64,000 bases of DNA from Lepas anatifera (taxonomy: Eukaryota > Arthropoda > Thecostraca > Lepadidae): the NCBI GenBank assembly GCA_034440635.1, contig JAOTON010001682.1, forward strand, positions 588,501-652,500. Reading direction: 5' to 3'. Numbering within the stretch: the first letter of the stretch is position 1; each line of letters opens with the position of its first letter. Positions 1 to 12,323 of this stretch are shown in pieces. The position numbers and the translations under genes were made by a program. Under the pieces are notes generated by a model, which saw only the letters and a program-made list of their open reading frames with translations, was not told the DNA's origin and did no database searches.

Positions 1-2158
1 GTACGAAACATGTTTCAATACAGCTGTTAAACCCAGAGTTATCCACGAGCCATGAAAAATCAAATTTTTGTTTCTTAAGGATATACAAATACAAGTCCCA
101 CTACCAAGCAGACAAACATATCTATCATAAGCGTAGACTGCAAAAGAATTCGCATTTTGTAAATATTTACTTCTGAAGCAAAGGTCCACAACTAGCCCAC
201 CAGGAATTTCGCAACCATAGACTGTTGGCCAAAACTTTAGACTCCCCTTCTGAAGTCACCATACCGCCCCCATCATCATCCCACCCCAACAGACGTGTAG
301 CAAACCTACCCGTCCATAACATCCCCAGGTGTCCAGGCTGTCACCTCTAGCGACGTTCGCGACAGCTGATGGCCGTGAGAGACAGCTGGCCCTGAGTAAC
401 CACTACCGCCCGCACAGGCGTGACCCCTCACCTGCCACTGGGGGCGGAGCAACGCCAATGCTGGTTACAGCGGAGGCTGTAGATGAGCTGAGGTGAGAGA
501 TGAGCGGAGAGTGAAGCCTGTTCGGTCTGTCAGAGGAGCTTCTAACCTCCAGAATAGCAGCATCAGTGCCACAGTCGCTTCTGGCATCTGCTAACCCGGT
601 GAAAGTGCAACATAATACTTATATACCACGCACAAATTGGAAGGCTGCTGCTGAAGGGTTGTTAGTCCTTTTTCAGCAGCAGCACAACAGCAGGCCGTCA
701 GCCCGTAAAACGTCTACGACCAGTTCCCGCGGAGAGGCTACAGTCCTGTGACGTAGGTGCAATGCTGGTCACTGATTGGTGATGCTATCAGTGGGCGTGA
801 GTGGTAATGTTCGACATGGTCAAGAAAATTTGCAATTACTCCAGTCCAAATCCGAATTTTTCCGCAAAATCCAACCCAGTCCGCAGCAAAGATTATCTGT
901 CCAAACTAATCCATATCCAGAACCATCCGAATTATCTGGTCAATCCTATAAAATCCCATGCGTTGGTTGGGTATCCATAGATATATCAAATCCCCGACCC
1001 AAGTCAAGATTCTCAGTCTAACACCTTGCGTTTCTGGTCTTGATCCATATACATGTATTTCACTAGGAAAAATACTAACTTATAGGGACATATGGCAGCA
1101 GGAGTCGAACAGAAGCATTCGCCTCTCACCAATTAGAGGTTTTATTTATCAGATCGATACTCGTCGAACTTATGCAATCTGGTTTCTAACCGGCCACATT
1201 TTGAGAGTAAATCTATCGAACTTGTTCATCTTATAAATACAGCCAAATGACATCACGAAGCTGACAAGAGCTAAGCACACACGACCAAAAATCGTCACAA
1301 GAGATGAACAAACATCCGCATCAATCAGCTGCTCCTGTACTCCCAGCTGTCACCCCTCCCCATTTCCCCACCAGCGCGCGCTAGGCTGTCGTCCGCCCAC
1401 CCACGCACCTCCCTCGTGACATGTCACCCGCCCACATGCTCATACATCTAGCCCTGAACAATACCCGCATCATTGCCCGGTAACCGCAGGGATGACTAAT
1501 CCCTTCAGAAAAACTCTGGACAGGGCGGGGGCGGGGGTTTCCAGACCGAGATAAGCCTCAGAATGAGGGATCAGTCCATAGAAGGGATTAAGAGAGAGGG
1601 TGATGTGGCGGGAGCACATGCTGACGCGACGTTCGATGGCTAACCCAAGTCCGTGCTGAAGCTAGCTAACGTATTGATTTGTTTGTGGGAAGAATCGATG
1701 TTAATGGGTTCTTTTAAGGCTTTTCCTTGCGACATCTTAAAAATATCTGCCTCTAAAGTTTTGGAGCGTAGAATCAGACAAAGGATGCATTTCTTATCCA
1801 AGTTTATATAAGAAAGTGCCAGTTAAATGTCTCTGCTTTCAAGTTCAGAAATAAATGCTGCATTAAATATCCAAACTAATATAAGAAAGTCCAGTTTATC
1901 TCGCTTTCAAAGTTCAAAATGAATGGCTCAACATTCTCACAAATCCACTCTCCGCATTCATCAGAACTCAGTAACGAACCCCCGTCGTTCAAACTTCCAT
2001 GTTTTCGCACTGGCTCCAGCTCTGGAAGCATCGCTCCGGCGTCGAACCGTGGCTCAGTAGGGTGGCTGGTATTTGCGTGCCCCTCCCCACTACCCCAGAC
2101 CATGGCAAATCTACCTGCGTCAGACGTGGCCCCAGGGCAAAGGTGCGCAGCGTCGTCG
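1..2158. other. Gene-free stretch, no recognised element
   Basis: I see no gene or mobile element here. Open frames are under 140 codons, overlap on both strands and show no recognisable domain. The part around 350-540 is moderately GC-rich and carries several CAGCTG/CACCTG E-box hexamers, which could be regulatory but are common by chance. Between 1340 and 1560 the sequence is rich in C and G runs without a repeat period. Confidence 0.5.
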
Positions 2159-2161
2159 TGA

Positions 2162-2190
2162 GGGGAGGGGAGGGGAGGGAGGGACCGGGG
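2162..2190 (+). other. G-quadruplex-type G-run tract
   Basis: Six runs of three or four G separated by one to three bases (the first three GGGG at 2162, 2167 and 2172). This satisfies the usual four-run G-quadruplex pattern with very short loops. It lies in a GC-rich stretch with several CpGs. No gene start can be tied to it, so a regulatory role is only a possibility. Confidence 0.6.
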
Positions 2191-3108
2191 TCCGACAAAC
2201 AACTGGGTGAGGGGAGGGTGAGGTTTGGGAAGGGCAGCTAAAAAGCCAGGGTTCTGGCCGCGAGGAAGAGAGGCAGCCATTCTGTGCCAAGGATTTAGAC
2301 AGGACTATGCATTTTATAATTCACAAGGATTATTAAATGCTTACATAAGAAATCTTGGTGGCGGAACTGTGGGGGGGGATCACCGTGGCACGGTGCCCCT
2401 TTTAATCAGAAATTTCAACAGTAACACTATGGCGTTGACTAGAAAGAAATGGGTTGAAAATCCCAGGGTGCCCCTCCCCTTGAATTTGGACTGTCCACCG
2501 TTACTGACATAAAAAGCGCATTCACCACAGATGGGTCAAAATACGTGACAACGCCACAATGTATGGGTAGAAGACAGCCTAGCAGAGTAACTACTCGGCC
2601 ACAGGTTCAACGCGAGGCTTGAGCTGACGCAATGACGCAGGGAAGGACCAACTTTGCAGAACAGGTCTCACAATCGAGTTGCAGTAGGAATACGGATGAG
2701 CAGCCACGCTACTGGCTGGTGCCAGGTTCTATAGAGAGCCCGTCCACTTCGGCCAGAAGCAAAGTCAGGCCTCTGGAGGAAGAGATGCATCAAATAAGCA
2801 CTATCATGACAAAGGTGACACTTTAGTATGCGCTTTAGAACATTCGGCAGAATTCAACGGATTTTCACAAAGTTTCAATCACTGTTATTAACTTCAAACT
2901 AGCTTCAGGAGCCAGATTTATGGTACAACCAATGATTCTACATATTGGAATGGACAAATTCATCCATAACGACTATCTCACACCCCCAAAAATATTGTGC
3001 TGAGCACGCCTCTGCCGTGAGTGCGTCCGCTCAGAGCTGTCGCACGCTATGATGGATGATGATCCTTGGTCGCCTGTCCAGTCGGCAGGCACCGGACAGG
3101 CCGCGGCG

Positions 3109-3370
3109 ACAGAAACCGGCCTAAGCCTGGGACGACAGGAACCGGCCTAAGGCTGGGACGAAAGAAAAAGGCCTAAGGCTGGGACGACAGGAACCGACCT
3201 AAGGCTGGGACGACAGTCTGATCTAAGCCTGGGACGACAGGGACCGACATAGGCCTGGACGACGGAACCGACATAAGCCTGGGACGACAGGAAAAGGCCT
3301 AAGCTTGGGACGACAGGAACCGGCCAAAGCTTGGGACGACAGGAACCGACCAAAGACAGGGACAACAGGT
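3109..3370. repeat. 26-bp minisatellite, about ten copies
   Basis: The core 'gggacgacag' recurs at 3129, 3155, 3181, 3207, 3231, 3257, 3281, 3307, 3333 and 3359, at 26-bp steps with two 24-bp steps caused by small deletions. Units carry 'gaaccg' followed by 'cctaaggc' or 'cctaagcc' variants. Divergence between units shows the array is not freshly expanded. The minus strand stays open through it (Val/Pro/Arg/Leu-rich), as expected of a 26-bp repeat cycling through frames; I do not regard that as coding. Confidence 0.9.
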
Positions 3371-4309
3371 TCCAGCCGTTCTGATGGTATTGAAGAGAGG
3401 TGCCTTTACAGTGTTTGAGCACGTTTTGGGAAGGTAATCGCTGTTAGGGCTGGACTAAGACAAGTAAGCTTTGAAACAGAAATTCAATCAAATGACCAGA
3501 GAGGAAGCTCTTTCGGGGAATTCGACAACAGGAAGAGTATTATGCCGATATTGGTAATTAATTTGTACTCATAATCCAGGAACACACCAAGGTGGTAAAT
3601 CTAAAGTGAGCGTCAACCAGGGATGTAGGAAAAAATATGAAAGCCCATTCATCATCTCGCACAGCACGTAAGCAGCGTCTCTTCTGTAGTGTTTCCAGCA
3701 GATTTTGTTCTAGTTTACACGCCCGCGCCAGGTGCTTTTTCACAGGGCATGGATGAATAAAATAATCGTGCAAGCAACACGAAATCCCAGCTAACAACAT
3801 CACACGGGCCAAGAGCTGGCAAACCCTCCACAAAACAGCCACTGATCAACAGTCCGTTCAAGACATATACCGGTACATCACTCTCCCCCACTCGTAAATA
3901 AGACTTTGTCTCCCACAAAAGCCTCCGCGACGCAAGCTGCAAGGGGCTTGCCTGTTCCCAAACCGGTTTCTGCCGAGTGGAGATTTCTTAAATCCCTACG
4001 GAGACGAGCTAGTGTAAAAACCCACAGGAGTGCCGAGACTACAGCTTAGCGCTGAAGATGCAAAGTAGCGCTTCCAGTAGGAGGTCTTCACCTGTCCTGG
4101 TTGGAAATGAGCACAGCTAAAGTTTTGTATCAACAGAGTTCAAGTCCGATTTAACTGCAGCACAGGCAATGTTATGTTATTTTTCTGGCATTAAAATGCA
4201 GGCATGTGGATAAAGACAACGCTCAACTTAGTCAACTACCGAGGAGGTACATCTGGTCAATGAAAACTCTCCAAAACTGGAGGCACCTCGGACCACCAGT
4301 AGTCTGTCG

Positions 4310-4455
4310 CAGGGCCGGATCCAGAGCGACATTTGGGGGAGGGGAAACGAGTCCAACTTGGTGAAATCATATGATTTTCCAGAAAATCGGCAAAAATTGG
4401 GGGGTTTGGGAGGAGGGCAATGATCCAGATTGCCACCTCCCTGGATCCGCCACTG
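4310..4455 (+). mobile_element. hAT-type MITE, group 3
   Basis: Left end 'cagggccggatccag' and right end 'ctggatccgccactg' form near-perfect terminal inverted repeats around a 146-bp element with no coding capacity. The flanks 'gtctgtcg' and 'gtccgtcg' are an 8-bp target duplication with one mismatch. The interior has a run of G then an A-rich 'cagaaaatcggcaaaaatt' block typical of this group in the window. Confidence 0.85.
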
Positions 4456-6137
4456 GTCCGTCGACAGCTGGAGTTTCCAGAGCGTTTACTTTCCCCCATC
4501 TCGGATGACCGCGTTCACCTTTCCCGCCAGGGGAGACGACGCTATCGGCGAGTCTCCGAGTCTATCTCCGCCCATCTGGGCACTGATACCCGGCAAAAAG
4601 GTCTCAGCCGAGAAGCTTCTCCGCATGCACCAGGCAGAAAAGAAGCAAAAACCGGTCTGGTTACAAACCAACTCTTGGGGAAGAGAGTTGGTTCTCATCC
4701 AGTCGCTGCAAATCGCAATGTGCTCCGATGGACCCCATGTAGCTAGAGTGATCAAAGACAGCATCAATAACCACTGTTCTTTTCCATCATTTGGTTTTCT
4801 TAGACGTGCAATTTTTCTTGCATTAGCGTCCTCAGTAGGAACAGCACCAGCTCCAGCTTACGATACCGCACTCCCAGGCTTTGGCCGGTCTCCAATGTGG
4901 CATCTCCACTCAAAGCTGAGGATACTGTATCCTGATCCAATGACCATTCTGGCCCACAAACAGGATGCGACGGTAACCCTCTGTCTTCTGGTGCTTCATG
5001 CCCCCCCCACCCCCACCCGCCCCTATGGGTCGAGGGGTATCAAGGCAGCGCCAGTAACAAAGCATGAGGCAACCGGGACGAGACGAGCACTTCAGAATTG
5101 ACGAGCAGAAATGTCTTATGGCGGGTTATATTCGGGAAGCGCCTTCTAATGTTCCCGCAACACTAGATTATACAAAGTGAAATGTTTCTCGAAAAGTTTT
5201 ATATATGTTTTAGAAAAAATAGTATACTACAACTTAAGGTACGATCTATATGTAGTTGTGATAGTAAATTTATTTAGAACGATAGAAACAAAGTTATATA
5301 AGTTTAACTAGCAATACCACAAAATTATTGCAAGACAAAACCACTTACAAGTGTCATTTCCTGTTGTTTTCTAAAAGGCAGCCCCTTCCCTCACCCTTCA
5401 ACCTCACAAACAGAGCAGTCCACCTGTCTCACACACTTCCTGTCTATAGCCACTACCCCAAGAGTCAGCGGGAGCAAAGCTTCTACGGAAACACTAATTA
5501 CCTTGTCATCATTACAACCACCGCAGTAACAAAGGGTAGACAGTTCACACGGTACCTGTTCCCACGGGGATGGACAAATGGCCCGCCGACCCCGATGTTA
5601 CTGGGTGGTAGGGTACACGGGTACTTCGGGCGTGAAGGGGTGGTAAAAAGGAAAAAATGGCATAATTCTACTAGGATGATGGATTCTAGTGATAGACGTA
5701 CTCGTTTCTATACGGTTCTGGATATCAAAAAGTACTGGAGCAATCATGCAACTTCAGGCCATGCCTTAGTTTCAGTCTACCAGCGTTAGAAAATAAAATA
5801 AATCTTCATGGAATAGGAACTATACAATTCTCTCAAATTCATGGCCTTCAGATGTAACAATAGGCTTTATTATCGAAGTTTACAATACAAGATAAATATG
5901 GGTTCCTTTTTGCGAAAATCATATCTTCAAGACGCCTAGTCTGAACTTAGGAGTCACCCATCTCCTCACCATTCCACTGAAGCGAATAAGATATCAATAT
6001 TGCCAAATGGGATCAGACCGTCCGAATTTTGCACCTCTAAAACCCCCTCCGCTGTCCACTGCACCACGGTGGGAACTCCCATCGACAATAGTGGGGGTCA
6101 CGATACCCCAGGGTCGGAGGTGCCCGGTAATCGTGTG
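4456..6137. other. Gene-free stretch with long but unsupported open frame
   Basis: The plus strand is open from 4430 to 5101 and two other frames are open across 4486-4767. The frame begins inside a transposon end with no ATG, its first ATG being at 4504, and its translation matches no family I recognise. Another 153-codon opening at 5328-5789 is likewise unrecognised. From 5150 to 5330 the DNA is AT-rich. No element ends are seen. Confidence 0.4.
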
Positions 6138-6160
6138 TGACGTCACGAAAACGTCACGTC
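6138..6160. promoter_or_regulatory. CRE-like palindrome with extra half-sites
   Basis: A perfect TGACGTCA palindrome at 6138-6145, the consensus binding site of CREB/ATF factors, is followed within 15 bp by two further ACGTCAC half-sites. The clustering is more than a lone CRE would give, but no adjacent transcript is evident. Confidence 0.35.
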
Positions 6161-6220
6161 ACGAGGAGGATGGAGTCATTTGGCAGAGCGACTTTCACAC
6201 GCAGTGGTGATTATGACGGG

Positions 6221-6236
6221 CAGGGGCGGATCCAGG
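6221..6236 (+). mobile_element. Solitary MITE terminal inverted repeat
   Basis: 'caggggcggatccagg' matches the left end of the hAT-type MITEs in this window. No matching right end is visible in the next several hundred bases, so it is a truncated or deleted copy. Confidence 0.6.
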
Positions 6237-7272
6237 AGGGGAATACGGGGACATATTACCCCACTCGGAACCTGCTATTATAAACGCATTCGAAAGAGCT
6301 TTGATAAAAGTATTTTCTAAACAGAGTGAACCAACCATAAGTCGCGTACTTCAACTCTATTCTGATGGCACATAAATGTTTAAATGATATGTTTTCTAAC
6401 TTGTGGGCACTTTCCCTTCTAAGCAATCACACCTTGCATCACCCTTGATGGTGAGGGTGGTGCGGTGGTGTTTTATGGTAAGCATATATTATGGTGAAAC
6501 GTTTAGGCTCACGCTGGGTGGCGACAGGTCAAGTGTTCACTCACTTCGAAAACGGCCGGTTGAAACTCATTTGGGAGGCGATTGCTATGCAGATTGTTTC
6601 ACTTGAACTAACAGCAGTTTCAGCATGGCTGAAAGTGACACCACGAGGCTGTTTCACAGTGAGTTCGATGGCTATCTACCGACAGGGTGTGTTTTCCGAT
6701 GCCGATAAAAACTAAGCTTACGTGAGGCCTGTATAATCGTGCCCAGATATCATTACTCACTGTAAGAAAGTTCAGAAAAAAAAACTAGAGTATAGGATAG
6801 TACATTAGGATACATAGGATACATTCAGCACACAGTATCGCCCGTTTTCTCTGAATTACGGCTTCAATCAACAGCATATGATGTAACTATAAGTACGCAC
6901 CACCACTTCAAAACAGCTCCATCACACCAAACTCTATAACTCAGCTGAAACAAGTCTGAGACATTGCATCAGAACACGTTGGCTTTAACCTTTGTTCTGA
7001 GACATTCCGCTAGTACGCAGTCGAACTTAGCATCAAACTCTACCGCCTGTTAACCCCGTAAAACCATCCATCCAACCAACCCTTCATCGCTTATTCCCGA
7101 CGCAAGCTTCTATGGAGCGCAACACCGCCTGAGGCGCAATTGCAACATTGCAATGATTGCCGGGGGCCGGCTGTAACCATCCGTCCTGGATTTATCGGCG
7201 ATTTCGCAGGCATCGCGAGAGAGCACGTAAGCCCTCGGGCAGTGGCTGTCATCTCTACAAATACCTACCAAC

Positions 7273-7432
7273 CAGTGGTGGATTCAGGGGGGGGGAATCA
7301 AGCCCCTCCCCCCACCACGAAATGTCCGAGCCCATGTAGTTAATACATAGGCGAGGGGCTGCCCGAGGTTCTGGTGGGTGAGGCTCGGGCCCCTAGCCCC
7401 CCTCCCCAAACGAACTCCTGGATCCGCCACTG
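7273..7432 (-). mobile_element. hAT-type MITE, group 1
   Basis: Ends 'cagtggtggattcag' and 'ctggatccgccactg' enclose 160 bp carrying the reversed group 1 core ('gttaatacatagg') and C- and G-rich arms. Flanks 'ctaccaac' and 'ataccagc' agree at six of eight bases, consistent with an aged 8-bp target duplication. Confidence 0.85.
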
Positions 7433-9891
7433 ATACCAGCGGCGAGCGCTGGTACTGGAGGTACTTCGGACTGAGGTACAGACTTGAGACCGCTGCACTG
7501 GGAAAGAGCTGGTAAAAATAACAGCAGCTTGATTTCAACCATCCAAATTGAATAGGCTTACATGCTCTAAACAGCCCTATCATAGTTTTTGAGGATGACG
7601 TTTAATAATAAGTGAAGTCCACCTTCGCATTAGAAACTTACAAATAAGTAGGCTACTTACAAGCATTGTGAACCGCCTATTTATCTTTAGCATATATAAT
7701 ATACATACATTGTATATTGTATATATATACATTGTATTTTCAATGATTCAATGACAAACTTTCTCATAAACTGTCTAAATATACCCCCATTATTTCCATT
7801 TAACCTTCCATTACAGTCTTATAGTCCATTATAGTTTTCTTCTAAGTTCAATCTCTCTAACCAGCTTCGAACCCCAAAGGACACCGCCAATAGAACCAAT
7901 CAATGTAGCATCAACCCGGACCGCCGCTCTTCCTAGCTAAAGATCCTGCACGACGCACCATTTAGCCCTGCCGACAGTCTCCCAGGAGTGCCCCGGGGCC
8001 CCTGGGAGACTCCCAGGCCACGGCCGCCCTGCGCGTGCATGCAAGGGTCACGACCCTTCACCGAGAGGTTCCCCCGCGATCCAGAGCTGAAACACGGTCC
8101 ACCAACACGGATGTGCGATGGTGCGAGAAGTAAAAAAATGTGTTGAGTACATCTTTCCTAATATTTGTATCATATTTTCATAAGTCTATTTATATATTTT
8201 TGTAAGTCTGTCTTGTTTTGTTGTACAGTCTATTCAAGGCAGCATTGCTACGTTACTCTAAATATGTGTGCATGTTAAGTGTCTCTTGAATTTGTAGCGT
8301 ACTTCTTGAATTTCTCAAGCGTCTCGCAGTAATGCATATTTGTTCCCTGTATTCTCCTCTATTCCTTTGGGCCAAGTATTCTACGACGTTGAAGTGACCC
8401 TAAGTCCCCAATGTCCAATTATCATTCTTCACTTTTCAATATAAGACACAGTTTGCTATCTTCTCTAGGACAGTCCCCAACATATTTCCGACCCACAAGC
8501 TTTTACAGTACCAAGCCAGTAAAAATCACAACCTACGTTCGCCTCGATATAAAAATAAGAATTCGCAAATACCCCGCATGCCCATTACGAACCATGATGT
8601 CACATTTTCTGGGCATATCGTGACCGATCTCACACTCCGTTACAAGAAAAATGGCTTAGAGGCACGCGCAAGCGACGAAACTCGAGTGTACGCTGGAATG
8701 CGTGGGATGAAACGCGGCCCGAGCAGAGGCGCCATTGCAGCCAAGTCACGATTTTAATCAAACTTAAATGTCGTGATTAGGATAATAGTCAGTTCAAAAA
8801 GAAAAGACGCACCTGGGCAATTGGTCCAGTCCTGTTCATTTCGTGCGGCTATATTCATGGCAAGACCTTCCCAGTATGAGCAGAATGAATGATCATATCA
8901 TTTCGCTAGCTTTTCTTCACAGCTCACGCCACAAAGAATGCTGCCATCAACAATATTGGTTCGTGAATTCAAACGATTTGAGAATGATTTACAACCTTAT
9001 CCATTTCTCACTAAAATACCTACGTCTGCCGAAGCATTTCCAATCAAACGAACCACACGTGAAAAAATAGCACCATAAGATGACCAAAGCAGCGTAATCG
9101 TACTTCAATTCCAATGCACAATACACACTGCAACGATGTAATTGTCATTAATCAGCCTGTAACAATCAATCTTCCAGCTACAATGCAAGAGCCTCTTCTC
9201 CCCGTACAAAGCGCTGGAATCTCCCTGGAGGCCTGTAGAGCGAGAGACACAATGAGTCGCCTCGCCAGAACTGCCGACGCATTCACAGGCACGCGTCTTG
9301 ATGGTGCACTTTCAAGCACGAAAATTGAAATCCCCCAGCATACACGATAATCCGACTAGGCGATAAACCACTGCTCTTGGCGAGGTCCGATCTTCAGCCA
9401 GTGGTCAAAGCGTCGATGTAGGCCAACAATTTCAGAGTGGCCTAAATGCGTTGGGTACGATACTTCAAATAAAAATACAGTACATACAAAACATTGCATG
9501 TTTTTTCAGTCGTCCTAACACCGTGGCAACAAGACAATTTCATCAATAGTTACCAGCCTTCCATTGCTAGATCTCTTTATCACATCGACACATAAGTCTA
9601 CCATCGCCATCTTACTGTCGAAGTGTGCCAAAGCAAAAGTTCAGAAACAACAAACCCTATCAGAAATAGATAAAATGACGACCCTCAGCACAGGGTTGCC
9701 CACCCAACGCACGCCATAACAGTGGCCCGCCTGTGACCAGCATAGTAAGCCGCAGTAGTAAGTCTAGAAATAGAAAGCTGGCGTATGTAACTAGGCCATC
9801 CCGGACAGAACTTGGCGCGTAGTTCGCAGCTGGTCAAACGAAGCGCCGCAACTAAATTTAATCGCGCTAGATCTGTGCAGATCTGTGCGTG
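7433..9891. other. Gene-free, mostly AT-rich stretch
   Basis: No element ends or plausible coding exons recognised. A TA/TG-rich low-complexity patch with repeated 'tacattgtat' lies at about 7690-7740. The block at 7975-8110 is GC-rich and contains a 'cccctgggagactcccagg' imperfect palindrome. Open frames are below 80 codons. Confidence 0.4.
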
Positions 9892-10141
9892 CAGTGCCGG
9901 ATCCAGGGGGGCAAGGGGGGCACGTGCCCCCGATCGACCCTCGGCGCCCCCCTGAAAGGTCGATGGCGCCCCCTGGAATGTCGCTTCCCACCCCCTCCCC
10001 AGGACACGAAAGCCGGCGCCCACCGATAGGACTTGGCGCCCACCTGATAGGTTTTGCTGGTCATAAGTGGCGCCCTCCTGGTCCGGATGGCGCCCCCCGG
10101 GAAGGTGCCCCCTCCGATCGGCAATCCTGGATCCGCCTATG
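9892..10141 (+). mobile_element. hAT-like MITE, group 2 (GC-rich)
   Basis: Left end 'cagtgccggatccagg' and right end 'cctggatccgcctatg' bound 250 bp. The interior repeats 'ggcgccccc' about six times and matches 32731-33035 along most of its length, with the shared blocks 'ataggttttgc' and 'ggcaatcctggatc'. I could not see an 8-bp target duplication. The long open frames on both strands here (up to 177 codons) are a by-product of the GC-rich repeat. Confidence 0.75.
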
Positions 10142-10769
10142 CTGACACTATTCGACTGGCTTACCTTCATAGTGTGGACCATAGGCCCATTGCGCTGAGT
10201 TTCGCTCTTTTCCTTCATCGCGACCTGCTGCTAGTGATCCCAAGGTAGGCCGGATAGGTTTTCCAATCTCTAAGAAGGTTTATTTCAGCACAGGGCGAGC
10301 CATGGTGGCTGCCCTTCGCCTCACACGGAGGGTTCGCCCGCAAAAATCCACCACGGGATCCACTTCGGGTAAATCCAGACACTGCTTTACTCTTCCAGTG
10401 CTATATCTCACGCCTCTCCTGCGGTCTCATCCTACCACCTTCCACCCTGGGTCCGACACTAAGACCTATCGCTCTCCGAAAGCTCTGCACACGAGCTAAA
10501 ACACGGCACGCGCGCATCAGCAGCCCACCCCTACCGAGCTCTCAGCACGTACTAGAGCCTCCACCGCCGTACCTGCCGGTCGCGCGAAAATCAGCACCTG
10601 TTGAAAACACGCTGATCCACTCAAGAATTAAACCTTACGCCGCAAAACTAACTGAAGTATTTCTTTAAATCTTGGAATTTATGGGACTATTGATAAAAGT
10701 GAGTAAGTATCTATCCCAATGTCATTTTTCCATGATGCACCCACGCCAAAATAAGTTCCCTCCAAAGCG

Positions 10770-10930
10770 GCTGGCGTCGTGCACCTGGGCGCACCTGCGC
10801 TGACCAGACGGACGAGTCCACTCCGCGGCGCCGGGGGAGGCCACTCACGAGACGACGGCGTAGTAACCCCGGCCGCCACGTGCGGATCGACGCGCGCTTC
10901 GGGCGCGCCACTGCTATGGCGGGAAATCAG
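10770..10930. promoter_or_regulatory. CpG-rich block, possible promoter or exon
   Basis: This 160-bp block is much richer in CpG than its surroundings ('cgacgcgcgcttcgggcgcg') and is open in one plus-strand and two minus-strand frames. It ends with 'ggcgggaaat', an E2F-type site. No recognisable protein is encoded. It could be an unmethylated promoter, an exon, or a GC-rich repeat relic. Confidence 0.25.
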
Positions 10931-11419
10931 AACGTCTACCTATATCGAAGGCGGCAAGTGTTGAACGCCGGTGGCGATGATTAAACTTATCGACATTTTA
11001 CGAAATCAAAGCTGACTTTCAAAGGTAGTGGGAGCCCAAACACTTCCACATAAGCGGGCTCAACTGGTGCAGTATATGGCGGCGACGCGGAATCGCCCTC
11101 TATCTAACGGCCTAGTCTGTCTTTTATATAGAACTGGTATCCGAGCCAAGATTTGGGCATTGAAAACATCTTTTGACCAGTAGGTCGCTGCTGCCACCCC
11201 ATTGAAATCTTCTGGATTTATCACTTACAGCAAATAGAGATTGCCAAACTTGGAACTATATATATATTCACACCATTCTTAGCTCATCGCCCACAAAAAT
11301 CCGCCTTTTAGCGTGAATACAAGTCAATATCCACTGTAAGATAATCTTAAAATGCACAGATAATATTCAGTGCCCAAACTCGGAACATATAATGTATATT
11401 TAACCCATTCCTAACTCAC

Positions 11420-11580
11420 CACTCCAACCACAAAACAAACAAAAACGCATAACAACACACATCGATACCGAAACGGAACAACCCACACCGGTACATCCGG
11501 TACAACCAGTCACCAGATTTCCCGCCATCTTTCCGCGCGACCATATTTGGCGCGAGACGTTGGCGCCAAACCGGGCGGGG
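11420..11580 (-). promoter_or_regulatory. Candidate promoter and first exon (E2F/CArG/YY1)
   Basis: Read on the minus strand, a GC box (11573-11580) is followed by a palindromic E2F site TTTGGCGCCAA (11560-11570), an E2F-like CGCGCCAAA (11546-11554) overlapping a perfect CArG box CCAAATATGG (11541-11550), and AAGATGGCGGGAAA (11518-11531). The last is both a YY1-type element and a good start context. From the ATG at 11528 a frame runs into GGAGTG|GTGAGT near 11420, a strong splice-donor match, giving a potential coding segment of about 109 nt. The translated segment is unrecognised. The cluster has about a dozen CpGs in 80 bp. That it is a real promoter is inference. Confidence 0.35.
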
Positions 11581-11859
11581 CGGCGTTTGCAAGTCAAACA
11601 GTAAGCCCCCGGTCTGATCCGTATTCATGAGATAGACCTGATCTTGCAGACAACCGGCGCCGAGTCGGGTATTATGACGGGGGTGGGGCAAGGGGAGGAG
11701 GCAGGGGGCCGTGGGCGGTACTTGTACGGTGCGCCAGAGCAGATCCAAGCGAAACGTTTGAAGGGGAAACTTGGTAAAATCGTGCCAAGTAGTGTTTCTG
11801 TCGAAAATCAGCTAGAAAACGGTTAAGTTAAACAACTTTCGGACAAGTGATGGCCGGGT

Positions 11860-11902
11860 TAGATTGCCCCCCTCCCCCACACACCTGGACCCGCCCCTGT
11901 AG
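11860..11902. mobile_element. MITE right-end fragment
   Basis: The sequence 'cacctggacccgcccctg', preceded by a C-rich run, matches the right terminal repeat of the hAT-type MITEs with two changes. A convincing left end was not found. Confidence 0.45.
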
Positions 11903-11955
11903 TTCCCTTATCTGACCGAGTCAAATCACGAACTGGGCGCGGGCTGCCTGTGTGC

Positions 11956-12005
11956 CCAATGATGCCGGTTCACGAGCCACCCAATGATGCCGGCTCACGA
12001 GCCAC
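11956..12005. repeat. 25-bp tandem duplication
   Basis: Two adjacent 25-bp units starting 'ccaatgatgccgg' (11956 and 11981) differ by one base, and a degenerate third unit follows ('caatgatgtcattc'). Confidence 0.85.
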
Positions 12006-12323
12006 CATGCTGCTCTCAATGATGTCATTCAACGGCTTTGAAAGTAATCTAGTCCTTACCTGGCTTCATACTAAAAATAGATTTACTAATCCCGAGCAAA
12101 TCAACAAATGAACAGGATTATGAAGGCATTAAGATGGTGTTTTCCATTAAGATAAACACAATTTCTAGTTTTTTTCTTCTTTTCGAGAAACGAAAAGGAT
12201 CTAAAGATACCAGCAAACAAACATCTACGTCGATGTTGGCTAGGAGGCAGCAGAGTCTTCGGAGTGTTACAAGGTACTGACAGTTTTACATAGTGGATTG
12301 TTTGGAGAAATCGACACATTTAC

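Noticed and set aside
4430..5101. 223-codon plus-strand open frame
   Set aside because: It starts inside a MITE terminal repeat without an ATG; the first ATG is at 4504. No recognisable domain, and other frames are open over the same bases. I cannot exclude an exon but have no support.
5328..5789. 153-codon plus-strand frame
   Set aside because: No known domain, and no promoter or splice context.
9685..10218. 177-codon minus-strand frame
   Set aside because: Most of it lies within the group 2 MITE; the Gly/Arg/Pro-rich translation reflects the GC-rich repeat.
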